Positions 5,169-13,121 of a stretch of 28,563 bases of DNA are shown piece by piece. Made by a program: the position numbers and the translations under genes. Every line of letters starts with the position of its first letter. The stretch's first letter is position 1. The notes under the pieces were generated by a model. It had not been told where the DNA came from and searched no databases. It saw only the letters and a program-made list of their open reading frames with translations. This DNA is from a virus: positions 1 to 28,563 of IMG/VR virus record IMGVR_UViG_3300035698_009019. The stretch is one strand, 5' to 3'.

Positions 5169-7397
5169 GTGACCATTGACGAAGTCAAGCGCGAAGTCCT
5201 GTCTAAACTAAACCTTGAATCTGAGTTTCAATCCTTCGGCATAAATCTAATCGGCAAGCCTTCACCTAAAGGTTGGATTAAATGTCCGAGCCCCTTCAAT
5301 CCTGATAAATTCCCGTCGTGCGGTGTTAATGTTGACGGATCTGGTGTCTTTGGCGGCTACCTGCGGATATTCAACAACAGCGGCCCACGTCAAGCAGTTG
5401 GATTTTTTGACCTGGCACGTGAGCTTGGGCCGTGCGCCGGCAAAGAGTTTATCGAGATTTTAAAATATTATGCCGACAAAACCGGCGTTGAGTTTGATTA
5501 TCATGAGACTAAAAAGAAGGCGCCTGCAGCACCTAAAGATAAAATAGTAGCTACTTATGATTATGTCGACGCATCTGGAAAGTTAATATATCAAGTGTGT
5601 CGATTATCACCAAAATCATTCCGGCAGCGAAGGCCGAATCCTGGAAAACCTGATTCCTTTGTTTGGAATATGGAGGGTGTTATTCCACTGCCCTACCTTA
5701 TTAATAATGTGATCGAAAACAAGACCATTTATATTGTCGAGGGCGAAAAGTGTGCTGATGATTTACTCGAAAAATTTAAGCTACCCACAACAACGTTTCA
5801 CGGTGGCGCCGGCAAATTCTGGCCGGAGATCCTGCCATATTTCAAAGACAAGTACATCATCCTGATACCCGACAACGATTCCCCTGGTAAAGACCACACG
5901 GCGCGTCTGGCCGGTGAGTTCCACAAAACAGCAGCATCGGTCAAAATCGTTGAGCTGCCGGACCTCAAACCAAAGGGCGATATATCAGACTGGATAACTG
6001 CCGGCGGCACAAAGGACCAACTGTTTGATTTATGCAAAAAGACGGCAACCTTTGAGGCGTCAGAATGCCCGATTGATGAACTCAACAAAACTCACGCTGT
6101 AATTATGATCGGCGGCAAGGTCCGCATACTATACGAAACGAAAAACTTTTCAGACCGTCCGGATATTCAATTTTTAACCGAGTATGATTTTAAAGTTTTA
6201 CATGCAAACCGTAAGATTCCGAATCCACAGGCTGGCCAAAAAGGTCAACCAAAATTAATACAGCTCGCAACCGCCTGGTTGGGATCCGCGAAGCGTCGAG
6301 AATATCGCGGCATAATATTTGAGCCCCAGGTGAAAAATGATAAATTTTATAACCTCTTCAGTGGGCTCGCATACCACCCAGAACCTGGTGATTGGTCATT
6401 ATTCAAAAAACATATATTTGAAAATATCTGCGCCGGCAACCTGTCTGATTTTGATTGGCTGATATCCTGGCTTGCTCGAACGGTTCAGTATCCAGGAGGC
6501 GAAAAGCCTGGAACCGCTGTTGTTATGCGTGGTGAACGCGGCACCGGTAAGGGTATATTTGCTGAGATATTCGGGAAAATATTCGGACACCATTTTTTAC
6601 AAATCACGAATTCAAAACAAGCGACCGGGCGATTTAACGCACACTTAAAAGATTGTTTATTGCTGTACCTGGATGAGGCGTGGTTCGCTGGTGACAAGGG
6701 CAGCGAGGGCGTCCTGAAAGGCCTTATAACATCAGATAGGCATATGATAGAGCTTAAAGGCAAAGATGCTTTCATGGTGTCAAATCACGTCAACTGTATT
6801 GTTGCGTCAAACGCTTCATGGGTGGTCCCAGTCGGCAACAAAGAACGCCGCTTCTTCCTTCTCGATGTTTCAAACGCACATATTCAGGATCATCAATATT
6901 TTAAGGCAATATCTGACCAAATGTATAAGAAAAACGGAATATCGGCCATGTTGCACGACCTGTTAGCCGTTGATATTTCAAAGCATAACCTGCGAGAAGT
7001 TCCAAAAACTGTGGGACTGTTCGATCAGCTCATTCAAAACTTTTCATCATTCGAACAATTCTGGTTTGAAAAACTGCTTTCCAGTGCCGATGTCGGTTAT
7101 ATTGACGGCTTCAAAACAAGCATTTTGACGACCCAATTATACGATCAATATGCCGATTTTTCCAAGAAAATAAATGCAAAATATATTTTAACACCGGCTG
7201 TTTTTGGTAAAAATCTGTCAAAATATTGCGATGTCGAGGTCAAACAGCGTCTCAATTCAGACCAAAAGTATGCCAGATATTACTTTTTACCCGATAAAAC
7301 GTCATGCAGGCAGCAATTTTCAAAACAAATCGGTATGAAAATTGATTGGAAGATTTTGAGGGCAGAAAATATTGATGATGAAGTGGACGGGATTTAG
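5169..7397 (+). CDS. TOPRIM primase / SF3-type helicase (DUF5906-like)
   Basis: GTG 5169 is chosen because ACGGAG lies at 5155-5160 and no ATG precedes a homologous-looking N-terminus. The 742-residue protein has a degenerate zinc-finger-like N-terminus (CPSPFNPDKFPSCGVN). A TOPRIM domain follows, with VEGEKCADD (190-198) and PDNDSPGKD (234-242). The C-terminal half is a helicase with Walker A GERGTGKG (455-462) and Walker B LLLYLDEAW (about 497-505). Downstream, HVNCIVASNASW and NKERRFFLLDVS match the sensor and arginine positions of phage D5/DUF5906 helicases. It should prime and unwind phage DNA at the fork and is the main replication protein of the window. The next 400 bases look like an origin, in keeping with this role. 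Confidence 0.85.
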   Translation: MTIDEVKREVLSKLNLESEFQSFGINLIGKPSPKGWIKCPSPFNPDKFPSCGVNVDGSGVFGGYLRIFNNSGPRQAVGFFDLARELGPCAGKEFIEILKYYADKTGVEFDYHETKKKAPAAPKDKIVATYDYVDASGKLIYQVCRLSPKSFRQRRPNPGKPDSFVWNMEGVIPLPYLINNVIENKTIYIVEGEKCADDLLEKFKLPTTTFHGGAGKFWPEILPYFKDKYIILIPDNDSPGKDHTARLAGEFHKTAASVKIVELPDLKPKGDISDWITAGGTKDQLFDLCKKTATFEASECPIDELNKTHAVIMIGGKVRILYETKNFSDRPDIQFLTEYDFKVLHANRKIPNPQAGQKGQPKLIQLATAWLGSAKRREYRGIIFEPQVKNDKFYNLFSGLAYHPEPGDWSLFKKHIFENICAGNLSDFDWLISWLARTVQYPGGEKPGTAVVMRGERGTGKGIFAEIFGKIFGHHFLQITNSKQATGRFNAHLKDCLLLYLDEAWFAGDKGSEGVLKGLITSDRHMIELKGKDAFMVSNHVNCIVASNASWVVPVGNKERRFFLLDVSNAHIQDHQYFKAISDQMYKKNGISAMLHDLLAVDISKHNLREVPKTVGLFDQLIQNFSSFEQFWFEKLLSSADVGYIDGFKTSILTTQLYDQYADFSKKINAKYILTPAVFGKNLSKYCDVEVKQRLNSDQKYARYYFLPDKTSCRQQFSKQIGMKIDWKILRAENIDDEVDGI

Positions 7398-7430
7398 AGC
7401 CTTGAAACAACAGGCATATAATAAGTAAAA

Positions 7431-7718
7431 AACGGGCAAACCATAGGGCAAGCGGATTATAAATGTTTTATTTTATTACACATAACAAGCACAACAGGTA
7501 AAGTCCTTACTTTAATAGAAGAAAGATAGTATATATATATAGGGAAATACGATAATACACAATATGCGATTAGGTATCTTATATATAACAAATTTAAAAT
7601 TTGCCCGTTATGGCCGTTTGCGCGTTATATACAACAAAATCAAACACTTGCAAAAAAGTTGCCCACCAATTACCTATTATTGCCTGTTATGGTCAATAAT
7701 ATCAGTGGTTTATCCACA
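7431..7718. other. candidate replication origin (iteron-like repeats, DnaA box, AT-rich DNA)
   Basis: Between the primase-helicase and 7805 I find no convincing gene. Three related 13-mers occur: TTGCCCGTTATGG (7601-7613), TTGCGCGTTATAT (7618-7630) and TTGCCTGTTATGG (7680-7692). An inverted relative, AACGGGCAAA, is at 7431-7440. A full consensus DnaA box, TTATCCACA, is at 7710-7718. CAAATTT A AAATTTG (7589-7603) is a perfect inverted repeat with a one-base centre. AT-rich, TA-repeat DNA around 7525-7590 could melt. Together these are the usual parts of an iteron-type origin. The repeats are seen directly; origin function is inferred from them and from the primase next door. Confidence 0.5.
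7710..7718 (+). promoter_or_regulatory. DnaA box
   Basis: TTATCCACA is identical to the high-affinity bacterial DnaA box. It lies downstream of three iteron-like repeats and an AT-rich stretch. One such 9-mer could occur by chance, so the case depends on the repeats around it. Confidence 0.5.
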
Positions 7719-7804
7719 CTGTTTAAATATATTATCAAAAACGCTGTATGCAAAAGGCGTGCCACAACCACAAAACCAAGATCAGGTTTGGGAGGGATAG
7801 GGGA

Positions 7805-8011
7805 ATGAAGAAATATAGCGATGTCGATTGTCCGTATTGCGGAGAAGGTCAAGAAATATGCCACGATGATGGGTATGGTTATGAGGAAGACGAGGTTTTT
7901 GAGCAAGAATGTAGCGGTTGCGATAAGATTTTTGTATTTACGACGTCGATAAGTTTTTATTACGAGGCACGGCAGGCGGCGTGTAAAAACGATGACGGCG
8001 AACATGAATGA
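7805..8011 (+). CDS. small zinc-ribbon phage protein
   Basis: ATG 7805 is preferred over an upstream ATG at 7748 because GGAGGGATAGGGGA lies directly before it and the family begins with the zinc ribbon. The 68-residue protein reads DCPYCGEGQEICHDDGYGYE, then QECSGCDKIFVFTTSISFYY. It has a CxxC...CxxC ribbon, an acidic Gly/Tyr loop and the conserved FVFTTSISFYYEA segment of a small protein found in many phages. Its role is not established. It probably binds zinc and may act in regulation or DNA handling. Confidence 0.8.
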   Translation: MKKYSDVDCPYCGEGQEICHDDGYGYEEDEVFEQECSGCDKIFVFTTSISFYYEARQAACKNDDGEHE

Positions 8012-8103
8012 AAAGACAAGGTGGGGTATCCAAGGGCGGCATTTATAGGAAAGCAATTTTGTGTTGTTTGTGATGAACAAAGAGACACCGTGGACCCCTT
8101 TTT

Positions 8104-8220
8104 ATGGGTTGGGTAGTAGGAATGTTAACGGCTGGCGTTTGGTTTGCTTTTTGGTGGGTTGAAAAGAACTATGGCATGCCGGACCAGGACGACGTTGATC
8201 CGAATAATATTGACATTTGA
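8104..8220 (+). CDS. tiny membrane protein (38 aa)
   Basis: The frame encodes one hydrophobic helix (GWVVGMLTAGVWFAFWWVE) and an acidic tail ending PDQDDVDPNNIDI. No strong Shine-Dalgarno is visible. The clear helix-plus-acidic-tail layout and position between two other small genes make it plausible. The 8012-8103 stretch before it holds only short frames I cannot support. Confidence 0.35.
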   Translation: MGWVVGMLTAGVWFAFWWVEKNYGMPDQDDVDPNNIDI

Positions 8221-8283
8221 TGTTAAATAATATACATAGCAATAATGGAGACTAAAAAAGAGGGGCTGTAATCGAGAGATAAT

Positions 8284-8529
8284 ATGAACAAACTATTAGA
8301 AATACTCATAAGTACGAAGCCTAAGCATCAAATTTTTACCGGTATTATGGTCGCGATTCTGTTTTCACCGCTTATTTGTGCGATTATAATATATCAACCA
8401 GCATCAGCACCAGCATCAGTATCAGCACCAGCACCAGCACCAGTAAATTACAAAAAGCTATATGAGAAAATAAAGAAGATACGAGAGATTGTGAAAAAGC
8501 AGGAAATTATTAAGATAGGAAATTATTAA
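8284..8529 (+). CDS. single-pass membrane protein with Ala/Pro/Ser linker
   Basis: The 81-residue protein has a short basic N-terminus and one membrane span (about residues 20-38, GIMVAILFSPLICAIIIY). A low-complexity PASAPASVSAPAPAP linker follows, then a Lys/Glu-rich helix (YKKLYEKIKKIREIVKKQEI). The linker is written by a hexamer repeat of CCAGCA/TCAGCA type at 8398-8445. An anchor, flexible arm and charged helix is reminiscent of inner-membrane spanins, but no partner gene lies next to it, so lysis is only one possibility. Confidence 0.6.
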   Translation: MNKLLEILISTKPKHQIFTGIMVAILFSPLICAIIIYQPASAPASVSAPAPAPVNYKKLYEKIKKIREIVKKQEIIKIGNY

Positions 8530-8553
8530 GCGAGACGAGGATATGATTAAACC

Positions 8554-9120
8554 ATGACTCCAACGCGAGATGAGATAATCACTAAGCACATACCCTACGC
8601 TGTTGGCATAGTTCACAGACTACAAAAAATATTACACTATGACGCTGTTGAATATATGTCTGTAGCGCTCGAAGAATTAGTGAGCGCGGTTGATAAGTAC
8701 GAACAAAACAGAGGAGCAACACTCAAGACCCACATCGGCAACAAAATTCGACACGCCCTGATAGATCATTATCGATCAACCACAGCATGGAATCACACCA
8801 AAGGCGAACCTCTCAAACGCCATCCCCTAACCGCGACAAAAAATCTTGACGATTACTCAAACACGTATGCGGTATCTGTCAACGGCACGGAAAAGAAAGT
8901 ATGCGACAGGGACCTAGCCCACAAAATCTTAGTGTATGTTAAAACTATCGACCTTCCTATTAGAAAAAGCGATCCTTTCGAGGCTTTTAGGGCATTTTTT
9001 ATGGACGATCTTTCAATGAGCGAAATAGCAGAGATTCAAAACATTACCGGAGGCCGGGTATCTCAAATCATATCACAGATAACAGCCAAAGTTAAAAAAC
9101 GTTTCCGGCAGGAGGTCTGA
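8554..9120 (+). CDS. phage sigma-70-family RNA polymerase sigma factor
   Basis: The 188-residue protein has a sigma region 2 layout: an N-terminal helix, EYMSVALEELVSAVDKYEQN (compare 'DLIQEG..GL..AVDKFDP') and GATLKTHIGNKIRHALIDHY, the region 2.3-2.4 helix that contacts the -10 element. A C-terminal helix-turn-helix resembles region 4 (DLSMSEIAEIQNITGGRVSQIISQI). Region 3 is missing, as in small phage and ECF-like sigma factors. Its stop overlaps the terminase small-subunit start by one base. Placement immediately before the packaging and virion genes suggests that it directs host RNA polymerase to late promoters. The fold assignment is fairly safe; the target promoters are unknown. Confidence 0.75.
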   Translation: MTPTRDEIITKHIPYAVGIVHRLQKILHYDAVEYMSVALEELVSAVDKYEQNRGATLKTHIGNKIRHALIDHYRSTTAWNHTKGEPLKRHPLTATKNLDDYSNTYAVSVNGTEKKVCDRDLAHKILVYVKTIDLPIRKSDPFEAFRAFFMDDLSMSEIAEIQNITGGRVSQIISQITAKVKKRFRQEV

Positions 9121-9707
9121 TGGCACCAAAAGGCAAAAAGAACAAAAACGGACTGACTCCCAACCAACAGATATTTGCCGATGAGTGGCTGAAGGACCGG
9201 AACGGCACCAGGGCATACCTCGTAGCATATCCCACCGCAAAGAAAGAAGAAACCGCAGCAGCAGCAGCAACCAGGTTGTTAAAGAATGTTAATGTAAGGG
9301 CCTACACCGACAAACGCCTCGATAAACTATCCGCAACAGCCCAGATTGACCAAGAATGGGTGCTCGAAAGATACCGGCGTCTCGTTGAATATAAGATCAC
9401 CGATTTCTTTAACGATGAGGGCAACATGAAGCCTCTCAGCGAGATTTCCGAAGATGCTATTTTCGCGGTCATGGGTCTTGAGGTTGATACCAAATACGGG
9501 GGCGAGGACCAAATGAACGTCATAAAGTCCTTCATTCAGAAGTTCAAACTTCCCAATAAAACTGATTCCCTGAAAGCCCTGGCCAAGCACCTTGGGATGT
9601 TCGAGAAGGACAACGCACAAAAGGGCATAGGTGACGCTCTTGAGCGCCTGCTTGATAGGATAGCCGAGCAACCGCAACCGGAGCTTAAACAACCGAATGA
9701 AAAATAA
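9120..9707 (+). CDS. terS: terminase small subunit
   Basis: The 195-residue protein carries the Terminase_2-type N-terminal DNA-binding domain. GLTPNQQIFADEWLKDRNGT, AYLVAYPTAKKEETAAAAA and TRLLKNVNVRAYTDKRLDKL give the typical helix-turn-helix with the 'A(A)..L.N..V..YI' pattern. A central segment WVLERYRRLVEYKITDFFND and the C-terminal DSLKALAKHLGMFEKDN are also common in this family. It would recognise phage DNA and feed it to the large subunit at 10009. ATG 9120 overlaps the TGA of the sigma factor and follows GGCAGGAGG. Confidence 0.9.
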   Translation: MAPKGKKNKNGLTPNQQIFADEWLKDRNGTRAYLVAYPTAKKEETAAAAATRLLKNVNVRAYTDKRLDKLSATAQIDQEWVLERYRRLVEYKITDFFNDEGNMKPLSEISEDAIFAVMGLEVDTKYGGEDQMNVIKSFIQKFKLPNKTDSLKALAKHLGMFEKDNAQKGIGDALERLLDRIAEQPQPELKQPNEK

Positions 9708-9735
9708 ATTCTAACACCCAAAAGGAGGATTACAC

Positions 9736-10002
9736 ATGCTACACAACGATGGAGGGTCCGAGAGTCCCGGGATGACCATGAAAAGTAAACGATGCAAGCC
9801 GGATTACGAAGCAATGATTTCAAAGCTACAGGCGCGGATGCATGATCGTGCTGAAAAGTTTCGTGACGCTGCTCTTGACTATTTTACTAGCAAGAGGGCG
9901 AAAAACAAAGCTGAATTGATTGGCGAAATTGTCACCGAGTGCCAAGCGTTTAGAGGTGAGTTTGATTTGCTGATAAAGCAGCAGGAAGAAGACCAAGAAT
10001 AA
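9736..10002 (+). CDS. small helical protein between the terminase genes
   Basis: ATG 9736 has an excellent AAAGGAGG at 9721-9728. The 88-residue product is mostly predicted helix (YEAMISKLQARMHDRAEKFR ... KAELIGEIVTECQAFRGEFD), ends in an acidic Gln/Glu tail, and has no motif I recognise. Small genes often sit between terminase subunits and may help packaging; that is context only. Confidence 0.65.
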   Translation: MLHNDGGSESPGMTMKSKRCKPDYEAMISKLQARMHDRAEKFRDAALDYFTSKRAKNKAELIGEIVTECQAFRGEFDLLIKQQEEDQE

Positions 10003-10008
10003 TAATGA

Positions 10009-11544
10009 ATGAGACTAACCGCCGAACAACTACAATGCAAGTGGACCAGGATGAACAACCTGTACTGGATCATCAATCAGTTCGGGAAAAAGGTTCTGTT
10101 CCGGTGTAACGAGGCCCAGAAGCAGCTCTTTGACAAAACGTGGTGGCAAAATTTAATTCTTAAAGACCGACAGCGCGGTATGACTACATTCGTCTGCCTG
10201 TATATTCTGGACGATGTTCTCTTCATGCCGAACCTTGAGGCCGGCATAATAGCCCATAGGGAAGCGGACGCGATCAAGATCTTCCGGCGAAAGATCAAGT
10301 TTCCTTACGACAACCTGCCTCCCGAGCTAAGGGAAAAGCGCCCATTGATCACCAGCCGGAACGATGAGCTATCATTTCCTAACAACTCCATCGTTTATGT
10401 CTCAACGTCAATCAGGAGCGGGACTGTTCAGCGATTGTTGCTTTCGGAATTCGGCAAAGTATGCGCTCAGTTCCCGCACAAGGCCAAAGAGATTGTATCC
10501 GGTTCACTTGAGGCGCTGCATCCTAGTTCGATAGTGTGGATCGAGTCAACCGCGGAGGGGAAAGAAGGCTATTTTTTTAACTATTGTGATGATGCCCAAA
10601 AGCTGAAACAGTCCGGACGGCCGGCAACACGCCTAGACTTCTGGCTACATTTTTACGGGTGGACCTCGGACCCGAACAAACGCCTTGATCAAGAATACCC
10701 TTTGACCCAGGCGGACCATGAGTATTTTGCTAAGATTGAGAAAACATTAGGCATTACCCTAGATAATGAGCAAAAATGGTGGTACGCAGCCAAAAAGAAA
10801 ATTCAGCGGGAATCCATGATGAAGGAAAACCCTGCGACGCCGGAAGAGGCTTTTATGGCTGCGGTCGAAGGTGCCTATTACGCCATAGAGCTTATGGACG
10901 CCCGGGAGCAGGGCAGAATCAAGGCTGTACCGCATGTTGATGGAATACCGATAAAAACATGGTGGGACCTGGGATTTAGAGACTCAACGGCTATTTGGTT
11001 CACTCAGACCGTGGGCAGAGAGATCCATGTGGTTGATTATTACGAGAACAACGACAAAGGCCTCCTGCATTACGCAAAGATAATGGACAAGAAGGCGACG
11101 GCCGGCGACTGGATCTACGGCCAGCACACCGGCCCACATGACACAATGAAACATGAACTTGGCCCAGGTAAGACGTTAGTGCAGCAGGCCGCGGAACTAA
11201 AGGACCCCGTTACGAAGGAAAGCTATGCTTTTTATTTTACCGTTGCGAATAGAATCAACCACCAGCAGGAAGGGATCGAGGCGGTCCGGTCAATCTTACC
11301 GTTTTGCTGGTTTGACATTGAGAATACAACCCAGACACTTAAGCAGGGGGTTAGAGAAAAAGAAGTGGGGCTGCCATCATTAGAGAATTACCGGAAAGAA
11401 TACGACGGAAAGAAAGAAACATACCGTGACCAACCACTTCACAATTGGGCGAGTCATGGGAGTAAGGCATTTGAAACAATGGCAATAACGCATCAATTTG
11501 GCACCACGACCGGCCATGACGACCTAAAGGCGGCGTTTGGATAA
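10009..11544 (+). CDS. terL: terminase large subunit
   Basis: The 511-residue packaging motor has an ATPase domain with a deviant Walker A KDRQRGMTT (residues 52-60). It is followed by AGIIAHREADAIKIFRRKIK, and by a Walker B plus catalytic carboxylate LLLSEFGK (about 143-150, Glu147). A coupling region (IVWIESTAEGKEGYF) comes next. The nuclease domain begins around TWWDLGFRDSTAIWF (Asp320) and contains IYGQHTGPHDT, the later metal-binding region. The length is usual for phage large terminases. It translocates DNA into the prohead and cuts concatemers at the portal. ATG 10009 lies 7 bases after the previous stop; an alternative ATG at 10005 is in another frame. Confidence 0.92.
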   Translation: MRLTAEQLQCKWTRMNNLYWIINQFGKKVLFRCNEAQKQLFDKTWWQNLILKDRQRGMTTFVCLYILDDVLFMPNLEAGIIAHREADAIKIFRRKIKFPYDNLPPELREKRPLITSRNDELSFPNNSIVYVSTSIRSGTVQRLLLSEFGKVCAQFPHKAKEIVSGSLEALHPSSIVWIESTAEGKEGYFFNYCDDAQKLKQSGRPATRLDFWLHFYGWTSDPNKRLDQEYPLTQADHEYFAKIEKTLGITLDNEQKWWYAAKKKIQRESMMKENPATPEEAFMAAVEGAYYAIELMDAREQGRIKAVPHVDGIPIKTWWDLGFRDSTAIWFTQTVGREIHVVDYYENNDKGLLHYAKIMDKKATAGDWIYGQHTGPHDTMKHELGPGKTLVQQAAELKDPVTKESYAFYFTVANRINHQQEGIEAVRSILPFCWFDIENTTQTLKQGVREKEVGLPSLENYRKEYDGKKETYRDQPLHNWASHGSKAFETMAITHQFGTTTGHDDLKAAFG

Positions 11545-11549
11545 AACCC

Positions 11550-11663
11550 GATTACAGGCGATTACGCGGAAACAGAAAGCTATGATTTACGCGAACGTGA
11601 TTACAGGCACTTACGGGGAACGGGCGAACGACCGACCTCTGATTATCTCCTAAAAGCGGAGAT
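11550..11663. repeat. short direct repeats and a hairpin after the terminase gene
   Basis: The 11545-11765 gap holds an imperfect direct repeat, GATTACAGGCGATTACGCGG (11550-11569) and GATTACAGGCACTTACGGGG (11599-11618). A related GATTTACGCG at 11584 lies between. Next comes a hairpin ATCTCC 11645-11650 with GGAGAT 11658-11663, and two GGAGATTT(G/A)CT copies. There is no T-run, so the hairpin is not a classic terminator. The repeats could be protein-binding or promoter sites for the next operon; no gene is convincing here. Confidence 0.4.
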
Positions 11664-11765
11664 TTGCTGGAGATTTACTAAAAGTTTACATATAATACCT
11701 TGCATTATAGATGTCAGGAAGGGGCTTTTTGAAGACAACGCTGCCAAGATGCCAAAGGATATCCT

Positions 11766-12197
11766 ATGACACCCCAAATAATAACAGTCCACAACATCCA
11801 CGAAGCCATCGAAGACGTCGGCATAGTACCCTACGCTAACACCATCGTCCAGGAGCTCGGCGGCGGGTACTTTTTTGTGGATGCTGAGATGGTGTATGAA
11901 ATTCCAAGGCACAGTGTCGATTCAGAATATTCATTTAAAAGGTTTGGCGAAAAGGGTGACTATTTTTGGTGGGTCTGGAGGATTTACCCTGTTCCGATGA
12001 AAATAGCCTACTTCATCATCCAGGCGCTACAGCTTAAATCAAGGATGGCTCAACTGGGGATCCCGCCGGCCAGCGAGATATTTGAGGGCAGCATGTCTGT
12101 CTATCTCACCCCCGGCAAGGAGCTGTTTGGCAAGAAGATCGAGAAATTGACTGAAATACCGGCCGAGTTGAGGCCGGTGGTTGTGGAGAGACTATGA
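11766..12197 (+). CDS. hypothetical protein
   Basis: The 143-residue protein starts at ATG 11766 after AAAGGAT. It has a mixed alpha/beta character with a Trp/Phe-rich segment (GDYFWWVWRIYPVPMKIAYF). A helix and a C-terminal part (SVYLTPGKELFGKKIEKLTE) follow. I recognise no family. It begins the accessory run of genes between terminase and portal, and its TGA overlaps the next ATG (12194), so the two are probably made together. Confidence 0.65.
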   Translation: MTPQIITVHNIHEAIEDVGIVPYANTIVQELGGGYFFVDAEMVYEIPRHSVDSEYSFKRFGEKGDYFWWVWRIYPVPMKIAYFIIQALQLKSRMAQLGIPPASEIFEGSMSVYLTPGKELFGKKIEKLTEIPAELRPVVVERL

Positions 12198-12466
12198 GGT
12201 GGGCAGGGTTTAATCCAGAACATCAATACGGCGATGTTATCTATTTCAGCAAGGACGACTGGCCTCTTTCCAGAGCAGGCTTAAAGGAAGCTGTGAAGCA
12301 CACTGTTTTAAGAATAGTCGAGGCCGTGCCGCCTGAATACTGCGACAAAGTTAAGTATTTTGTACAGGAGCCGCCTGAAGAAGAGTTTTACTCGGACAAA
12401 GACCCGTTGGCCGCAGAGATATTTAATAGTGGGTTTTTGGCCTGGAAATATCCTGGAAAACTGTAA
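12194..12466 (+). CDS. hypothetical protein
   Basis: The 90-residue frame starts with the ATG overlapping the previous stop (ATGA). It is acidic and aromatic (WAGFNPEHQYGDVIYFSKDD ... YFVQEPPEEEFYSDKDPLAA) and ends WKYPGKL. There is no recognised domain, signal or membrane span. The coupled start and ordinary composition support a real gene. Confidence 0.6.
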   Translation: MRWAGFNPEHQYGDVIYFSKDDWPLSRAGLKEAVKHTVLRIVEAVPPEYCDKVKYFVQEPPEEEFYSDKDPLAAEIFNSGFLAWKYPGKL

Positions 12467-12542
12467 TTTCATATCTTCAATGATTTCAATAGGCGAGTCA
12501 ACTACTCCCACAGGCGGGAGACCTCGTCAAAAAGGTGATATA

Positions 12543-12785
12543 GTGCGAAGATCAATCATCATATTAATAGCCCTAATCCTACTGTCCGGTTGCTGGACCG
12601 TCAAGCGCCATGTCATAGCGCCGGATGGATCAATCTATACCGCCGACATACTGAAAGACGATCATGTGAAATTCGAAGATGGCAAGGTTAAGTTTGAGAT
12701 CGACGGCCGGGGGCGTCCGGGAATGATCGAGCAGGCCCTGGGGATAATATTTCTTAATCTCCCTGATGTAACGCTGGAGAAATGA
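12543..12785 (+). CDS. small lipoprotein
   Basis: GTG 12543 is chosen over an upstream in-frame ATG at 12360 because AAGGTGAT lies just before it and the protein then begins with a textbook lipoprotein signal: VRRS, a hydrophobic IIILIALILLSGC, and the lipobox LSGC with Cys at residue 15. The 80-residue precursor would be lipidated and held at the outer or inner membrane. The mature part (CWTVKRHVIAPDGSIYTADI onward) has a short beta-rich look. Phage lipoproteins of this size can be outer-membrane spanins, superinfection-exclusion proteins or anchors; the sequence does not decide between them. Confidence 0.7.
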   Translation: MRRSIIILIALILLSGCWTVKRHVIAPDGSIYTADILKDDHVKFEDGKVKFEIDGRGRPGMIEQALGIIFLNLPDVTLEK

Positions 12786-12844
12786 TGATCACAATCACAA
12801 TGGTTTGCTCTGAGTGTGATACGGAGAGGATTTGTAACGCATGA
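12785..12844 (+). CDS. possible 19-residue micro-ORF with half a zinc ribbon
   Basis: ATG 12785 overlaps the lipoprotein stop, and its own TGA (12842-12844) overlaps the ATG of the next gene (12841). The peptide MITITMVCSECDTERICNA has a CxxC and a third Cys. It may be only a translational bridge between two genes, but its perfect stop/start fit at both ends is noteworthy. Confidence 0.3.
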   Translation: MITITMVCSECDTERICNA

Positions 12845-13044
12845 TATCACTGGAAGAACACGACAGCCAGAGGATAAAGGCTGAACATTCCATGAACAAA
12901 GATCCGCATCCGAACGGGATTGAGTGCCCTGTTTGCAAAAAAGAACTTTGGGACAGCAGCCCAACGGTAATGCTTTATAGCTACCCGTCACAAAAGCACA
13001 TACATTGCCCCGAGTGTGGTTATAAAGGATATCGGATATCGTGA
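12841..13044 (+). CDS. small zinc-ribbon protein
   Basis: The 67-residue protein has CPVCKKELWDSSPTVMLYSY and a second half HIHCPECGYKGYRIS: a two-CxxC zinc ribbon separated by about 30 residues, as in many small phage proteins. A Shine-Dalgarno-like GGAGAGG lies at 12823-12829. The first ~20 residues are charged and helical; a start at an internal ATG (12892) is possible. Its TGA overlaps a GTG at 13041. Zinc binding is likely; the function is unknown. Confidence 0.65.
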   Translation: MISLEEHDSQRIKAEHSMNKDPHPNGIECPVCKKELWDSSPTVMLYSYPSQKHIHCPECGYKGYRIS

Positions 13045-13121
13045 ACAGGCGCCTCTTTATAAAAACCCTTGCTGTAGCAGGCGGGATGCGCATGCCCCTC
13101 AAGAAGGTAATTTATCAATGA
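13041..13121 (+). CDS. possible 26-residue micro-ORF resembling a Tat signal start
   Basis: GTG 13041 overlaps the previous stop (GTGA). The peptide VNRRLFIKTLAVAGGM then ends MPLKKVIYQ at TGA 13119-13121, overlapping the next ATG 13118. The RRxFIK pattern plus a short hydrophobic Ala/Gly stretch looks like the start of a twin-arginine signal peptide, but there is no cargo. It may be a relic or chance. Confidence 0.25.
   Translation: MNRRLFIKTLAVAGGMRMPLKKVIYQ

Noticed and set aside
7564-7800. 78-residue open frame in the candidate origin
   Set aside because: No Shine-Dalgarno, composition dictated by AT-rich repeats, and it overlaps the iteron-like repeats and the start region of the zinc-ribbon gene.
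11684-11695. TTTACATATAAT as a promoter
   Set aside because: The -35-like and -10-like hexamers are adjacent with no spacer, and no other good -35 lies at 16-18 bp.
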